Below, in pieces: positions 30,299 to 40,281 of a DNA stretch of 64,000 nucleotides. The stretch is from Pseudoalteromonas atlantica (GTDB lineage: Bacteria; Pseudomonadota; Gammaproteobacteria; Enterobacterales; Alteromonadaceae), in the NCBI GenBank assembly GCA_007988745.1, contig BJUT01000001.1, forward strand, positions 186,001 to 250,000. The letters run 5' to 3'. The notes beneath the pieces are model-generated. The model was not told the origin of the DNA. It did no database searches and saw only the letters and a program-made list of their open reading frames with translations. A program made the position numbers and the translations under genes. Position 1 is the first letter of the stretch; each line of letters begins with the position of its first letter.

Positions 30299-30424
30299 TT
30301 ATTTTTCAGGGGTAAACCTAGTGTTAGCTTTGTTTAATAATTTCATTTGCGCGAAGGTGAGGGCAGAAAATAGGGCAATATAAGTGCCGTTAGTGATAAT
30401 AGCTAAATAACGTTTTTTATTCAT
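30299..30424 (-). CDS. Possible 41-aa membrane miniprotein
   Basis: An ATG-to-TAA frame of 41 codons. The product has a basic start (MNKKRY), a hydrophobic stretch of about 20 residues (LAIITNGTYIALFSALTFAQ) and a polar Lys/Arg-containing tail, a layout common in small membrane proteins. No clear ribosome site is visible and it may be chance. It lies in the gap between two convergent genes. Confidence 0.3.
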   Translation of the reverse strand: MNKKRYLAIITNGTYIALFSALTFAQMKLLNKANTRFTPEK

Positions 30425-30527
30425 CAAAACGTTTTATCATCTTTGAACAATCATTTAATTAGACTATTTAGAAAAAATTTAACTATAAGCGCCAACATAA
30501 TATTAGCGCTTATAAATAGGTTTACGA

Positions 30528-31358
30528 CTATTTTAAGCGGATAGATTTGGCTTCTATGTCTATCAAGCCTTGCTTAAATAAACCACCAATGGCTTTTTTG
30601 TAGTTAGCTTTACTAGTTGAAAATACTTTTTTGATAAGCTCAGGATCAGATTTATCACCAATGGCTAGTATGCCGCCTTCGTTTTTAAGCTTTTCCATTA
30701 TTTTATCGCCAAGTTCACTTACTTTACCCATGCCTGGCTTTTCAAGTATAACGTCGATCTTTCCGTCTTCTCGTACTTTTTGAACAAACCCTTTAAGCTT
30801 TTGCCCTACAAATAAGTTTTTAAATACCATGTTGTAAAACACAACCCCAAAGTGAGACTCTTCAATAAGCACTTTGTAGCCAATATCTGTTTTACCAGCA
30901 ACAATTAAATCAACTTCTTGAAGATGTGTGTACTCAGGCTCATCTTTTGATAAAAAGCGATTAAAGTTGCTTGATGCACAAATACGTTGGCTCGCATTAT
31001 CTAAATATAAGCGAACTAAATAAGAATGACCTTCTTGCATACGTGGTTTTTGCTCGTTAAATGGAGCTAAAACATCTTTCTCTAGTCCCCAATCTAAAAA
31101 AGCGCCAATGCTATTTATTTCTTTAACACGAAGCAGTGCGTATTCACCTACTTGGGCATGGGGTTTTTTTACTGTTGCTGTAGGTAAACTGGCGTTATCT
31201 AAAAAGATAAAAACGCTTATGCTATCGCCAGCTTCAAGTTCATCTTTAATTTCGTGTTTTGGTAAAAACACTTCCCCTAAATCGTGGCCATCAAGGTAAG
31301 CACCTTCATTGCTCACTTCTTTTACAAATAAGGTTTGTGTTGTTCCTAGGTAACTCAT
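30528..31358 (-). CDS. CvfB/YitL-like S1 RNA-binding protein
   Basis: The 276-aa product has tandem S1-like beta-barrels (about 1-65, 70-135 and 145-210) and a C-terminal winged-helix segment ending IGGLFKQGLIDIEAKSIRL, the CvfB family plan. CvfB proteins bind RNA and affect virulence-gene expression in staphylococci; the role in gammaproteobacteria is not defined. It begins 2 bp after the DEAD-box helicase stop, so the two RNA-acting genes probably share a transcript. Confidence 0.88.
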   Translation of the reverse strand: MSYLGTTQTLFVKEVSNEGAYLDGHDLGEVFLPKHEIKDELEAGDSISVFIFLDNASLPTATVKKPHAQVGEYALLRVKEINSIGAFLDWGLEKDVLAPFNEQKPRMQEGHSYLVRLYLDNASQRICASSNFNRFLSKDEPEYTHLQEVDLIVAGKTDIGYKVLIEESHFGVVFYNMVFKNLFVGQKLKGFVQKVREDGKIDVILEKPGMGKVSELGDKIMEKLKNEGGILAIGDKSDPELIKKVFSTSKANYKKAIGGLFKQGLIDIEAKSIRLK

Positions 31359-31360
31359 AA

Positions 31361-32686
31361 TTATTCCTGCTCAGGCTTTTTTTTACGGCGCATTGGTGAA
31401 TTGCCATCAATGTTCATCGGGGCTTTTATAGGTGCAGCTGGTTTTTTAGGTTTTGCCTTGCGTTTAACTTGCGGCTTTTTCACCTGTGCAACTTTTTTAG
31501 TTTTTACAGCGGCTGTTGCAGGCTTTTTCTCTTTTATACCTTTAAATTTAGCTTTAAGGCCATCAACGCTTGCAAAAACCAGCTCGTCGTTCAAAAACGA
31601 CTTAATTGCTAAGTAGCTTGCCCAGTCTTTAGGGCCTACTAGCGATAATGCATTACCTTTAAATCCGGCGCGACCTGTACGACCTATACGGTGTACATAC
31701 TCTTCAGCGTGTTTTGGTAAATCAAAATTGATTACGTGCGTTACACTTAATAAGTCCAATCCTCGCGAAGCGACATCAGTGGTGATCAAAATTTTAAAGT
31801 TTTCGCGGCTAAACGAGTCCATGATCTCTAGGCGTTTGCTCTGTGTTAAATCGCCAGCTAAAGCCACCGATTTAAAACCTTTTGCATTTAATGCTTCACT
31901 TAAACGGCTGGTATCGGCACGGGTTGCTGTAAATATAATACATTGGCCAACATCATCTTGTTTTAAAAAATGCTCAAGTAACGCTTCTTTATGATCAAGG
32001 TGATCGGCTAAATAGAGTGTTTGTTTAATATCACTGTGTTGCTCGTTAGCGGCGCTCAGTGTAATTTGTTTTGGCTTTTTTAATAAATTACGCGATAGGG
32101 CATCTACTTGAGCGTGATCTAGTGTCGCTGAAAACAACAATGTTTGGCGCAAGCGGTGATTAGCTTGCTCGTTAATCATTTTCAGCTGTTCAGTAAAACC
32201 TAAGTCTAAAATACGGTCGGCTTCATCAAAAATTAATAGCTCTAACCCGCTTAATTGTAATGAGCGTTTTGTGATGTGATCGGCCAAACGCCCAGGGGTT
32301 GCCACAACAAAGTGCGGGTCGTTACGAAGGGCTTTAATTTGATCGTTAAAGTTCTCACCACCGAGTATTTTTACAGCTTTAATGTTTGTGCCCGCAATTA
32401 ATAAACGCAATTGCGTAAATACTTGCGTTGCAAGCTCACGGGTTGGTGCAACGATGAGGACACGTGGATCGCGTTTACTGAGCGCTTTTTGTTTCATAAC
32501 TCGCTGAACAGCAGGTAATAAAAACGCTAATGTTTTGCCCGACCCAGTTTTAGACTGAGCAAAAATGTCATGCCCTGCAAGTGCGGTAGGCACTGCATGT
32601 GCTTGAATATCTGTGGGCTGGGTGATCCCTTGATGTGCTAATTGTGTTTCAAGGCGAGTATCAATCCCAAGATCAGTAAAGTGCAA
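31361..32686 (-). CDS. DEAD-box ATP-dependent RNA helicase, RhlE-like
   Basis: RNA helicase of about 441 aa with Q-motif GITQPTDIQ, Walker A AQSKTGSGKT, DEAD box, SAT motif LLFSATL, and HRIGRTGRAG. A Lys/Pro-rich basic tail follows (about 375-441). No ATG is present at the N-terminus. TTG at 32686, with GGAG 8 bases upstream, gives an N-terminus (M)HFTDLGIDTRLE that matches RhlE/SrmB-type starts. A second TTG five codons upstream (32701) overlaps that ribosome site and is less likely. Divergent from trhO. Confidence 0.9.
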   Translation of the reverse strand: MHFTDLGIDTRLETQLAHQGITQPTDIQAHAVPTALAGHDIFAQSKTGSGKTLAFLLPAVQRVMKQKALSKRDPRVLIVAPTRELATQVFTQLRLLIAGTNIKAVKILGGENFNDQIKALRNDPHFVVATPGRLADHITKRSLQLSGLELLIFDEADRILDLGFTEQLKMINEQANHRLRQTLLFSATLDHAQVDALSRNLLKKPKQITLSAANEQHSDIKQTLYLADHLDHKEALLEHFLKQDDVGQCIIFTATRADTSRLSEALNAKGFKSVALAGDLTQSKRLEIMDSFSRENFKILITTDVASRGLDLLSVTHVINFDLPKHAEEYVHRIGRTGRAGFKGNALSLVGPKDWASYLAIKSFLNDELVFASVDGLKAKFKGIKEKKPATAAVKTKKVAQVKKPQVKRKAKPKKPAAPIKAPMNIDGNSPMRRKKKPEQE

Positions 32687-32884
32687 AGTCGTGTTCTCCA
32701 ATGTGCAACTTAAATTAATGGCCGCATTATAGCTTACACAAGGGTTATGCCGACAGTAAAAACCATTCTAACGCGCTATTTTTTGCAATTAATCATAAAA
32801 AGCGTAAAATACGCGCCCCATATGCGCCGGATTTACGATTCGGTAAACGCCACTTAAGGCTATCAAAGCAAAATAGGAAGTAAA

Positions 32885-33892
32885 ATGTCTGCTGTTCATA
32901 AAGATGATGTAACAAACGAGCACTTTGTAGTGTGTGCAATGTACAAATTTGTAGGTTTGCCAAATTTTGAAGCGCTACGTAAACCCCTTTTAGAGGTGAT
33001 GGAAGCAAACGAAGTACGCGGTACTTTATTGCTTGCTGCTGAAGGTATTAACGGTACTGTATCGGCTAAGCGCGAAGGAATAGATAACTTACTTGCGTGG
33101 TTAGACACACAAGAAAACCTAAAAGACATAGTGACTAAAGAATCATACGATGATGAATGCCCGTTTTACCGCACTAAAGTAAAGCTAAAAAACGAAATTG
33201 TTACTATGGGCGTTGAAGGGGTTGACCCACTAAAAGTAGTGGGAAGCTATGTTAAGCCTAAAGAGTGGAATGCATTAATATCAGACCCTGAAGTTATTTT
33301 GATTGATACACGTAACGATTACGAAATTGAAATTGGCACTTTTCAAAATGCAGTCGATCCTAATACCAAAACTTTCCGAGAGTTCCCTCAGTGGGCTAAA
33401 GAAAATTTAGACCCAGAAAAACACAAAAAAGTAGCCATGTTTTGTACCGGTGGTATTCGCTGCGAAAAATCAACGGCTTACATGAAAGAGCAAGGGTTTG
33501 ATGAAGTTTACCACCTTGAAGGCGGTATTTTAAAATACCTAGAAGAAGTGCCAAAAGAAGAAACAATGTGGGAAGGCGAGTGTTTTGTTTTTGATAATCG
33601 TGTAGCAGTAAATCATGATTTACAAAAAGGCTCTTACGATCAATGTCATGCGTGTCGTATGCCGATTACAGAAGAAGAAAAGCAAAAGCCAGAATACATG
33701 GAAGGTGTTTCGTGTCATCACTGTATTGATAATGTAACCGATGAGCAACGTGCTCGTTTTGCTGAGCGTCAAAAGCAAATAGAATTAGCACAAGCACGTG
33801 GTGAAGGGCACATTGGTAATGAAGCGCAAGCGGTTTTACAACAACGTAAAGAAGCTAAAAAAGCACAAAAAGAAGCCCAGCGCGGTAAATAA
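32885..33892 (+). CDS. trhO: tRNA uridine(34) hydroxylase TrhO (rhodanese family)
   Basis: Makes 5-hydroxyuridine at the tRNA wobble position in an oxygen-dependent way. The 335-aa product has an N-terminal acylphosphatase-like domain, a rhodanese domain with catalytic Cys187 in [12 protein letters not shown], and a C-terminal Cys-rich segment (QCHACR and VSCHHC). It ends in a Lys/Gln-rich helix. A strong AGGAAG ribosome site precedes it and a terminator follows. Confidence 0.95.
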   Translation: MSAVHKDDVTNEHFVVCAMYKFVGLPNFEALRKPLLEVMEANEVRGTLLLAAEGINGTVSAKREGIDNLLAWLDTQENLKDIVTKESYDDECPFYRTKVKLKNEIVTMGVEGVDPLKVVGSYVKPKEWNALISDPEVILIDTRNDYEIEIGTFQNAVDPNTKTFREFPQWAKENLDPEKHKKVAMFCTGGIRCEKSTAYMKEQGFDEVYHLEGGILKYLEEVPKEETMWEGECFVFDNRVAVNHDLQKGSYDQCHACRMPITEEEKQKPEYMEGVSCHHCIDNVTDEQRARFAERQKQIELAQARGEGHIGNEAQAVLQQRKEAKKAQKEAQRGK

Positions 33893-33916
33893 TCTTTAAC
33901 TACCTATTATCTACAT

Positions 33917-33941
33917 AGCCCAGTTTATACTGGGCTTTTTT
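33917..33941 (+). terminator. Rho-independent terminator after trhO
   Basis: AGCCCAGT, loop TTAT, ACTGGGCT then a T run, 25 bp after the stop codon. Confidence 0.88.
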
Positions 33942-34145
33942 ATTTATATAGCCACTTTTTAGTTTAATCCTGCCAGTATTTGTATAAATGCTTAGTCATT
34001 AGGCGCCTTTTTCAAAAATTAATTGGTATTACCAATTTAATTTCATCTTATAGTTTTGCTAATTTATCGTTCTATCCTACCTATTGATCAATCAACTGTT
34101 AGACTTCGTAAGGTAATGGAAATAATAATTAATTAAGGTGTTACT

Positions 34146-35162
34146 TTGAAATCGCAAAACTTTTTAATCGGTGTGCTTAGTTCGCTGCTGTTTTTCAGCC
34201 TTCCTGCAATGAGCGCGAACGTTGTTGTACAAAAAATTGCCCTAGAAAGTGCAAAACAACAAGTGCGAGCGGTAGGAAATACAGAGGCAATACATTCGGT
34301 TGTAATGTACCCTGCAGTAGGCGATAGAGTAACAGGCGTTTTTTTTAAGCCAGGTGATAAAGTAAAAAAAGGCGATACTTTACTCGAACTTGATTCTCGT
34401 AGGCAAAAAGCAGCGCTTGATGAGGCTAAAATTAAACTTGCCGACACCCAGCGAATACTAAAACGATTAGAACAAAGTCAGGCCAAAGGCGCAGTGCCTA
34501 AAAGCGATGTTGATGATGCTAAAACCGTTGTAGAGCTTGCCAAAGTCACCCTCATACAGGCTCAAACTGAGCTTGAAGACAGAAAAGTAATTGCGCCGAT
34601 AAATGGCATTATGGGTTTAACAGATGTTGAGGTAGGCGATAGAATAACCGAGCAAACGCCCATTGCCACAATAGATGACACAACAAGCCTGTACATAAAT
34701 TTTAACGCACCAGAGTCGGCTATCAGTATGCTGCGTAATAAAAGCAGCTTAACGGTGTTTCCTTGGCAATCAGACACTGCCATTAACGCTGATATTGCCT
34801 ATTTAGACTCACGCGTAGACCCACAAACTCGTACTTTACGTGTTAAAGCCAAGCTAAATAATGAAAAACAACAATTTTTACCTGGTATGAGCTTTAGAGT
34901 ACATATTGAAGTGTTAGGCGAGCGTTTTGCTGCAGTTCCTGAGGCTGCATTACTGTGGGGGGCAACAGGTCCGTATGTATGGACCAGCGTTGATAAAAAA
35001 GCCACACGTGTTGATGTAAAAATAGAGCAGCGCTTGGCGGGGCGATTATTGGTTTCAGGGCCGTTAAATAAAGGCGATACTTTAGTAATTGAAGGGGTAC
35101 AACGCTTACGTGCAGGCCAAGAGCTAAGCTTTAATTTACCCTTACAAGATTCGCAGGAGTAG
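34146..35162 (+). CDS. RND efflux periplasmic adaptor (membrane fusion protein)
   Basis: The 338-aa product has a signal peptide (about 1-23). The order is biotinyl-lipoyl-like halves (VVMYPAVGDRVTGVFFKPGDKV and VIAPINGIMGLTDVEVGD) around a short alpha-hairpin, then a beta-barrel and membrane-proximal domain. This is the HlyD/MFP plan. It starts at TTG 34146 with AAGG upstream. The pump gene follows 2 bp after the stop. No outer-membrane channel gene is adjacent, so a TolC encoded elsewhere is probably used. Confidence 0.9.
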   Translation: MKSQNFLIGVLSSLLFFSLPAMSANVVVQKIALESAKQQVRAVGNTEAIHSVVMYPAVGDRVTGVFFKPGDKVKKGDTLLELDSRRQKAALDEAKIKLADTQRILKRLEQSQAKGAVPKSDVDDAKTVVELAKVTLIQAQTELEDRKVIAPINGIMGLTDVEVGDRITEQTPIATIDDTTSLYINFNAPESAISMLRNKSSLTVFPWQSDTAINADIAYLDSRVDPQTRTLRVKAKLNNEKQQFLPGMSFRVHIEVLGERFAAVPEAALLWGATGPYVWTSVDKKATRVDVKIEQRLAGRLLVSGPLNKGDTLVIEGVQRLRAGQELSFNLPLQDSQE

Positions 35163-35164
35163 GT

Positions 35165-38100
35165 ATGAAACAGCAACCTATGATGCAAGACTTACCCTCA
35201 ATGGCGATTCGCCGCCCAGTACTTATTGTGGTGCTTAACTTGTTAATTATTATTGCAGGTATCGCTGCTATTGCGGGTGTTGAAGTAAGAGAGCTTCCTG
35301 ATGTAGATAGACCACGTATTACGGTTTCGGCGCCATTTCCTGGTGGCTCGCCTGAGACCGTTGATACCGAAGTAACCAGCAAATTAGAAGGCGCAGTAGC
35401 GCGTGTAAGTGGCGTTAAATCAATACGCGCACAAAGTGAAGAGGGAAATGCTCGTATTGTGGTCGAATTTAGACCAGGCATAAATTTAGATGATGCCGCG
35501 AATGAAACGCGTGAGTCTGTTGCACGTGTAGAGCGAGACCTTCCAGAGGAAGTAGAGCGTGTTTCTATTATTAAAGCCGACAACGACGCCGAAGCAGTTG
35601 TATCTCTGACTGTTTCAAGTGAAAATTTATCGCTTGAAGCACTTACCGAGCGCGTAAATGTTGACTTAGCGCCGCAATTTTTAACTATTCCGGGTGTCGC
35701 AGATGTACGCTTAAACGGTGATAGAGAACGAGTATTAAGAGTACGAATTGACCCGCTAAAACTAAGTAGCTTTAATTTAACAGTGCCCGATGTAGCACAA
35801 GTGCTTAGCCAAGCGCCGTTTGATGTGCCAGCAGGGAGTTTAAAGTCAAACGATCAGCAAATTATTGTACGTGCCGATGCAACCTCTATTACTCCAGAAC
35901 AAGTTGGCGATATTATAATACAAGGCGATACCCGAATTAGTGATATTGCAGCTGTGTATTTTGGCCCTGCCGATCCGCGCTCTATGGTAAGGCTAAACGG
36001 TAAGCCCGTTATTGGTATGGAAATTATTCGACAAGCACAATCAAATACAATTGAAATATCAGATGAAGTGCTAAAGCTTATTACAAGTATGCAAACACGC
36101 TTTCCAGAAATGGAATTTACACTTACCTCCGATGACGCACAATTTATAAGAAGCTCAGTAGATGAAGTAATTTACTCTTTATTACTTACAGTATTGTTAG
36201 TGGTTGTCACTTTGTGGGTATTTATTGGCTCTTGGCGCGCCACTTTAGTGCCTGCTTTTGCTATTCCTGTTGCTTTAATAGGTTCTTTAGCACTTATATG
36301 GGCACTGGGTTTTTCAATAAATATTTTAACCTTGTTGGCGCTTGTATTAGCCACTGGCTTAATTGTTGATGATGCCATAGTAGTAAGTGAAAATATTCAG
36401 CGCCAGCGGGGGCTAGGTTTAGGGCGTCGGGCAGCTGCTGTAATAGGCACGCGCGAAGTGTTTTTTGCTGTTGTAGCAACCACGGCTGTACTTGCCGCTG
36501 TATTTATACCTATTGCGTTTTTACCCTCTACTGCGGGTCGCTTATTTAGAGAGTTTGGTGGAGTACTTGCCGGTGCGGTAATTATATCAAGCTTTGTGGC
36601 ACTTTCATTAGTGCCTGCTCTTACATCCAAATTAAAGTTAAAGCAGGGCGGTTTTCACCCATTTGCTAAACTAGGCCATTGGTTGGGTGGTATTTATACA
36701 AAAACAATTCATAAAGTGCTTAACCATGCATGGCTTACGTTTGCGCTCTGTTTATTGGTTGCAGCAGGCTCAGGGGCGTTGTACGCCAGTTTAGACAGCG
36801 AGCTTTTGCCAACAGAAGACCGAGGAAAAATTCGTATATTTGCACGCGGCCCAGATGGTGTAGGGCTAAACTTTATGGATAGGCAAGCGATAAAAATGGA
36901 AGATATTTTACTTCCGTTTGTCGATAGCGGCGAAATTGAGTCAATTTATACTGTGGTAGGCCAATGGGACCCTAATATTGTGTTTATTACTGTGCCATTA
37001 AAGCATTGGGATGAGCGCCATTTTAGCCAACAAGAAATTATTAATAAGATACGCCAGCCACTTGGCGATATTCCAGGAGCACCGGCTTACCCAGGTGGGG
37101 CAAATAGTTTAAATTTACGTGGTCAAGGGGGAGGTGTTGAAATAGCGTTGCTTGGGCAAGATTATTTGCAAATATTTAAAGCGGCTCAGCAGTTTTCTGC
37201 GGCATTAGAAAAAGCCGTTCCTGAGGTGGCACCTGTGCGTATTTCTTATCAGCCATCGCAACCACAGCTTAGAGTAAATATAGACAGACGCCGTGCACAA
37301 GAGCTCGGTGTATCGCTAAACGACATTGCCATTACCTTGCGCGCAGCAATAAATGGCGACGATGTAGAAGATTTAAACATTGGCGATCAGTCTGTGCCAA
37401 TTATGCTCCAAGCGCAAAACCAAACCATAAACAGTCCAAGTGATTTGGCTAATTTATACATCAGAGCGGGTAATAGCAGTTTAGTACCGTTAAGTAGTGT
37501 GGCCTATATTTCTGAAGAAGGCGTGGCTGCAGAGCTTGAGCGTCATGCCCAGCGCCGCTCAATAGAGCTCAGCATGGAGTTGCCAGAATCGTTAACCATT
37601 GCTGCTTTAGTAGAGCAAATAAAAACGGTGTCTGAGCAATCGTTAGAGCCAGGTATTGCACTTGCGTTTAAAGGCGAAGCGCTAACGTATGAAGAAACAT
37701 CCAGCGAAGTACTTGTAACTTATGTACTTGCTTTTTTAATTGTATTTTTAGTATTGGCTGCTCAATTTGAAAATGTAAATAGTGCCATTGTGGTTATGAT
37801 AACCGTTCCCTTTGGTATTACCTCGGCCATATTAGCGCTTTATTTAACCGGCACGTCGTTAAATATTTACTCTCAAATTGGTTTAGTGATGCTGATAGGC
37901 TTAATCGCTAAAAACGCAATTTTGCTTGTTGAATTTGCAGACCAATTACGCGATCAAGGTTTAACGGTCAGAAAAGCCGTCGAGCGAGCTGCGCTGGTAC
38001 GTTTACGCCCAATTACGATGACCCTTATATCTACATTACTTGGAGCATTGCCGTTAATTCTATCTTCGGGCGCAGGGGCTGAGGCCCGAAATGCAATTGG

Positions 38101-38245
38101 CTGGGTGGTGTTTGGCGGCTTAGCACTTGCGGTGTTGTTTACGCTTTATCTTACTCCGGTAATTTACTTAGGCTTAGCACGCTTTACCACGCCAAGGGGG
38201 GATGAATCTAAGCAGCTCGCACAAGAGCTTGAAAAAATAGACTAA
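35165..38245 (+). CDS. RND multidrug efflux permease (HAE1-like)
   Basis: Inner-membrane proton-driven pump of 1026 aa. It has the 12-helix RND plan with two large periplasmic loops. The proton-relay pair Asp402-Asp403 is in helix 4 (LIVDDAIVVSENIQR). The second half has GLIAKNAILLVEFADQ. Substrates cannot be told from sequence, but the HAE1 type usually exports hydrophobic drugs or detergents rather than metals. It is coupled to the adaptor. Confidence 0.92.
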   Translation: MKQQPMMQDLPSMAIRRPVLIVVLNLLIIIAGIAAIAGVEVRELPDVDRPRITVSAPFPGGSPETVDTEVTSKLEGAVARVSGVKSIRAQSEEGNARIVVEFRPGINLDDAANETRESVARVERDLPEEVERVSIIKADNDAEAVVSLTVSSENLSLEALTERVNVDLAPQFLTIPGVADVRLNGDRERVLRVRIDPLKLSSFNLTVPDVAQVLSQAPFDVPAGSLKSNDQQIIVRADATSITPEQVGDIIIQGDTRISDIAAVYFGPADPRSMVRLNGKPVIGMEIIRQAQSNTIEISDEVLKLITSMQTRFPEMEFTLTSDDAQFIRSSVDEVIYSLLLTVLLVVVTLWVFIGSWRATLVPAFAIPVALIGSLALIWALGFSINILTLLALVLATGLIVDDAIVVSENIQRQRGLGLGRRAAAVIGTREVFFAVVATTAVLAAVFIPIAFLPSTAGRLFREFGGVLAGAVIISSFVALSLVPALTSKLKLKQGGFHPFAKLGHWLGGIYTKTIHKVLNHAWLTFALCLLVAAGSGALYASLDSELLPTEDRGKIRIFARGPDGVGLNFMDRQAIKMEDILLPFVDSGEIESIYTVVGQWDPNIVFITVPLKHWDERHFSQQEIINKIRQPLGDIPGAPAYPGGANSLNLRGQGGGVEIALLGQDYLQIFKAAQQFSAALEKAVPEVAPVRISYQPSQPQLRVNIDRRRAQELGVSLNDIAITLRAAINGDDVEDLNIGDQSVPIMLQAQNQTINSPSDLANLYIRAGNSSLVPLSSVAYISEEGVAAELERHAQRRSIELSMELPESLTIAALVEQIKTVSEQSLEPGIALAFKGEALTYEETSSEVLVTYVLAFLIVFLVLAAQFENVNSAIVVMITVPFGITSAILALYLTGTSLNIYSQIGLVMLIGLIAKNAILLVEFADQLRDQGLTVRKAVERAALVRLRPITMTLISTLLGALPLILSSGAGAEARNAIGWVVFGGLALAVLFTLYLTPVIYLGLARFTTPRGDESKQLAQELEKID

Positions 38246-38250
38246 CCTTA

Positions 38251-38306
38251 AAGCCATGCCCAGCAACGTTTTTAAATTAAAAGTCTGCTGGGTGTGGTTA
38301 TGGCTT
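38251..38306 (+). terminator. Possible structured 3' end of the efflux operon
   Basis: Arms AAGCCAT and ATGGCTT enclose an inner CCAGCA/TGCTGG pairing. No T run follows, so termination is uncertain. Confidence 0.35.
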
Positions 38307-38382
38307 GATTGGCACTACTTGTTTGTTAAGATAGCCACTTAAGCATATACATGCCTTTTTGTGTGGCCACAAGGAATCCCCA

Positions 38383-40278
38383 ATGCAAGCCGAACAAGTT
38401 GAAATTGCGCAGTTTTTAGCGCAGCACCCGCCATTTGATGACTTACCGACAAACGCTTTAAACGAGCTTGCGCAACAAGTTGAGGTAGCTTACTACCGCT
38501 CGCAAACTGATATTTTAACGTTAGGCCAAGACATCGCTGATTTATTTATAATTCGCAGTGGCTCTGTGGAAATTTATCGTCGTAATAATGAGCTTTATAA
38601 CCGCTTAGATGTGGGCGGTATTTTTGGCCAAATGGGCTTGTTGATGAATCGTAAAGTGCGCTTTCCTGCAAAGGCGCTCGAAGACACCCTAGTGTACTGT
38701 ATTAACTTTACGCTGTTTAACCGTTTTTGTGACGAGTTTGACGGCTTTGCTGATTATTTTGAAGCCGATGGCAATGTACGCCTTCGCCAAGCGTTAGTTG
38801 AGCAAGCCGACAGCAACGATTTAACAACCGCCAAAGTTAAATCACTCATTCACCGCGATGTGGTAACGCTAAGTACGCAAACCACCATACAAGATGTGGC
38901 TAAAGTAATGACAGAAGAAGCGGTATCTTCTGTGTTAGTTACCGATTTAGACAGACCAATAAGCGACGACCCAGAAGAAGACGATGGGCAAATTGTAGGC
39001 ATTATTACCGACCGCGATATACGCACAAAAGTGGTAGCCGAAGGCCTTGGGCTTGATGTTACCGCAGATAAAATTATGTCGACTAATCTTGTATTGCTTG
39101 ATTCAAATGCCTATGTATTTGAAGCCGTCCTTGCCATGCTGCGCGACAACTTGCACCACTTACCTGTGGTACAAAAGCGCCGACCCATTGGTGTTATTTC
39201 GCTATCCGATATTTTAAGGTACGAGTCGCAAAGTAGTTTACTCTTGGTACGCGGTATTTTAGCGCAGCAAACCATTGAAGATTTAGCACATTACGCGCGC
39301 CAGCTGCCCAATGTATTTGTACGTATGGTAAACGAAGATGCTAATTCACATATGATTGGTACGGCAATGGCGGTAATAGGGCGTACTTTTAAACAGCGCT
39401 TATTAGTACTGGCTGAAGAAAAATATGGCCCGCCGCCAGTACCTTACTGTTTTATAGCGTTAGGCTCTATGGCGCGAGACGAACAACTTATTGTAACAGA
39501 TCAAGATAACGCGCTTATTTTGGATGACAATTACGATGATGAAAAACACAACGAGTACTTTCAAAATATTTCTGATTTTGTGTGTGATGGCTTAGCGCAA
39601 TGTGGTTATACCTATTGCAGCGGCGAAATTATGGCCTCGTTTAAAAAATGGCGTAAAACACGCTCGCAATGGTTTGATCAATTCTCACAGTGGACAGCCT
39701 TACCTAAACCACAAGCACTGCTTAACAGCTCAATATTCTTTGATTTAGATGGGGTGTGGGGTAAAACAAAATGGGCCGACGAGCTTAAAATTTTTATTGC
39801 TAAGCAAAGTAAACAAAACCGGGTGTTTTTAGCAAATATGGCTGCCAATGCCCGAAACCGTACACCGCCACTTGGGTTTTTTAAAGGCTTTGTGCTTGAA
39901 CATAACGGCCAGCATAAGCGCTCAATGAACTTAAAACGCAGAGGCACCGCGCCGCTTTCTGATGTGATAAGAGTGCATGCACTGGCGATAGGCTCTCGTA
40001 AGCAAAATTCGTTTGAACGCCTTGAAGATATTATTGAATCGCGCCTGTTACCTGAGGGTAAAGCACAGGATTTACGTGACGCGTTAGAATACATTGCCAT
40101 GATGCGAATTCGCCATCAAGCATGGCAAATAGAGCAAGAAGAAGAGCCCGATAACGACATCGACCCGCATTTACTTTCGCCGTTTGAGCAACGCAATTTA
40201 AAAGAAGCGTTTGCCATACTCGAAAAAGCACAAAGCTACTTAAAGTTTAGCTACTCAGCCAATGCGGGTGTTAAGTAG
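38383..40278 (+). CDS. cNMP-binding / CBS / DUF294 nucleotidyltransferase-like protein
   Basis: The 631-aa multidomain signalling protein has a cyclic-nucleotide-binding fold (about 15-135), two CBS domains (about 150-285) and a DUF294 nucleotidyltransferase-like domain with GSMARDEQLIVTDQDNAL. A helical DUF294 C-terminal domain follows. The ligand and reaction are unknown for the family. ATG at 38383 with AAGGA is chosen over an in-frame start 8 codons earlier. The exonuclease gene starts 3 bp after its stop. Confidence 0.9.
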   Translation: MQAEQVEIAQFLAQHPPFDDLPTNALNELAQQVEVAYYRSQTDILTLGQDIADLFIIRSGSVEIYRRNNELYNRLDVGGIFGQMGLLMNRKVRFPAKALEDTLVYCINFTLFNRFCDEFDGFADYFEADGNVRLRQALVEQADSNDLTTAKVKSLIHRDVVTLSTQTTIQDVAKVMTEEAVSSVLVTDLDRPISDDPEEDDGQIVGIITDRDIRTKVVAEGLGLDVTADKIMSTNLVLLDSNAYVFEAVLAMLRDNLHHLPVVQKRRPIGVISLSDILRYESQSSLLLVRGILAQQTIEDLAHYARQLPNVFVRMVNEDANSHMIGTAMAVIGRTFKQRLLVLAEEKYGPPPVPYCFIALGSMARDEQLIVTDQDNALILDDNYDDEKHNEYFQNISDFVCDGLAQCGYTYCSGEIMASFKKWRKTRSQWFDQFSQWTALPKPQALLNSSIFFDLDGVWGKTKWADELKIFIAKQSKQNRVFLANMAANARNRTPPLGFFKGFVLEHNGQHKRSMNLKRRGTAPLSDVIRVHALAIGSRKQNSFERLEDIIESRLLPEGKAQDLRDALEYIAMMRIRHQAWQIEQEEEPDNDIDPHLLSPFEQRNLKEAFAILEKAQSYLKFSYSANAGVK

Positions 40279-40281
40279 CGA

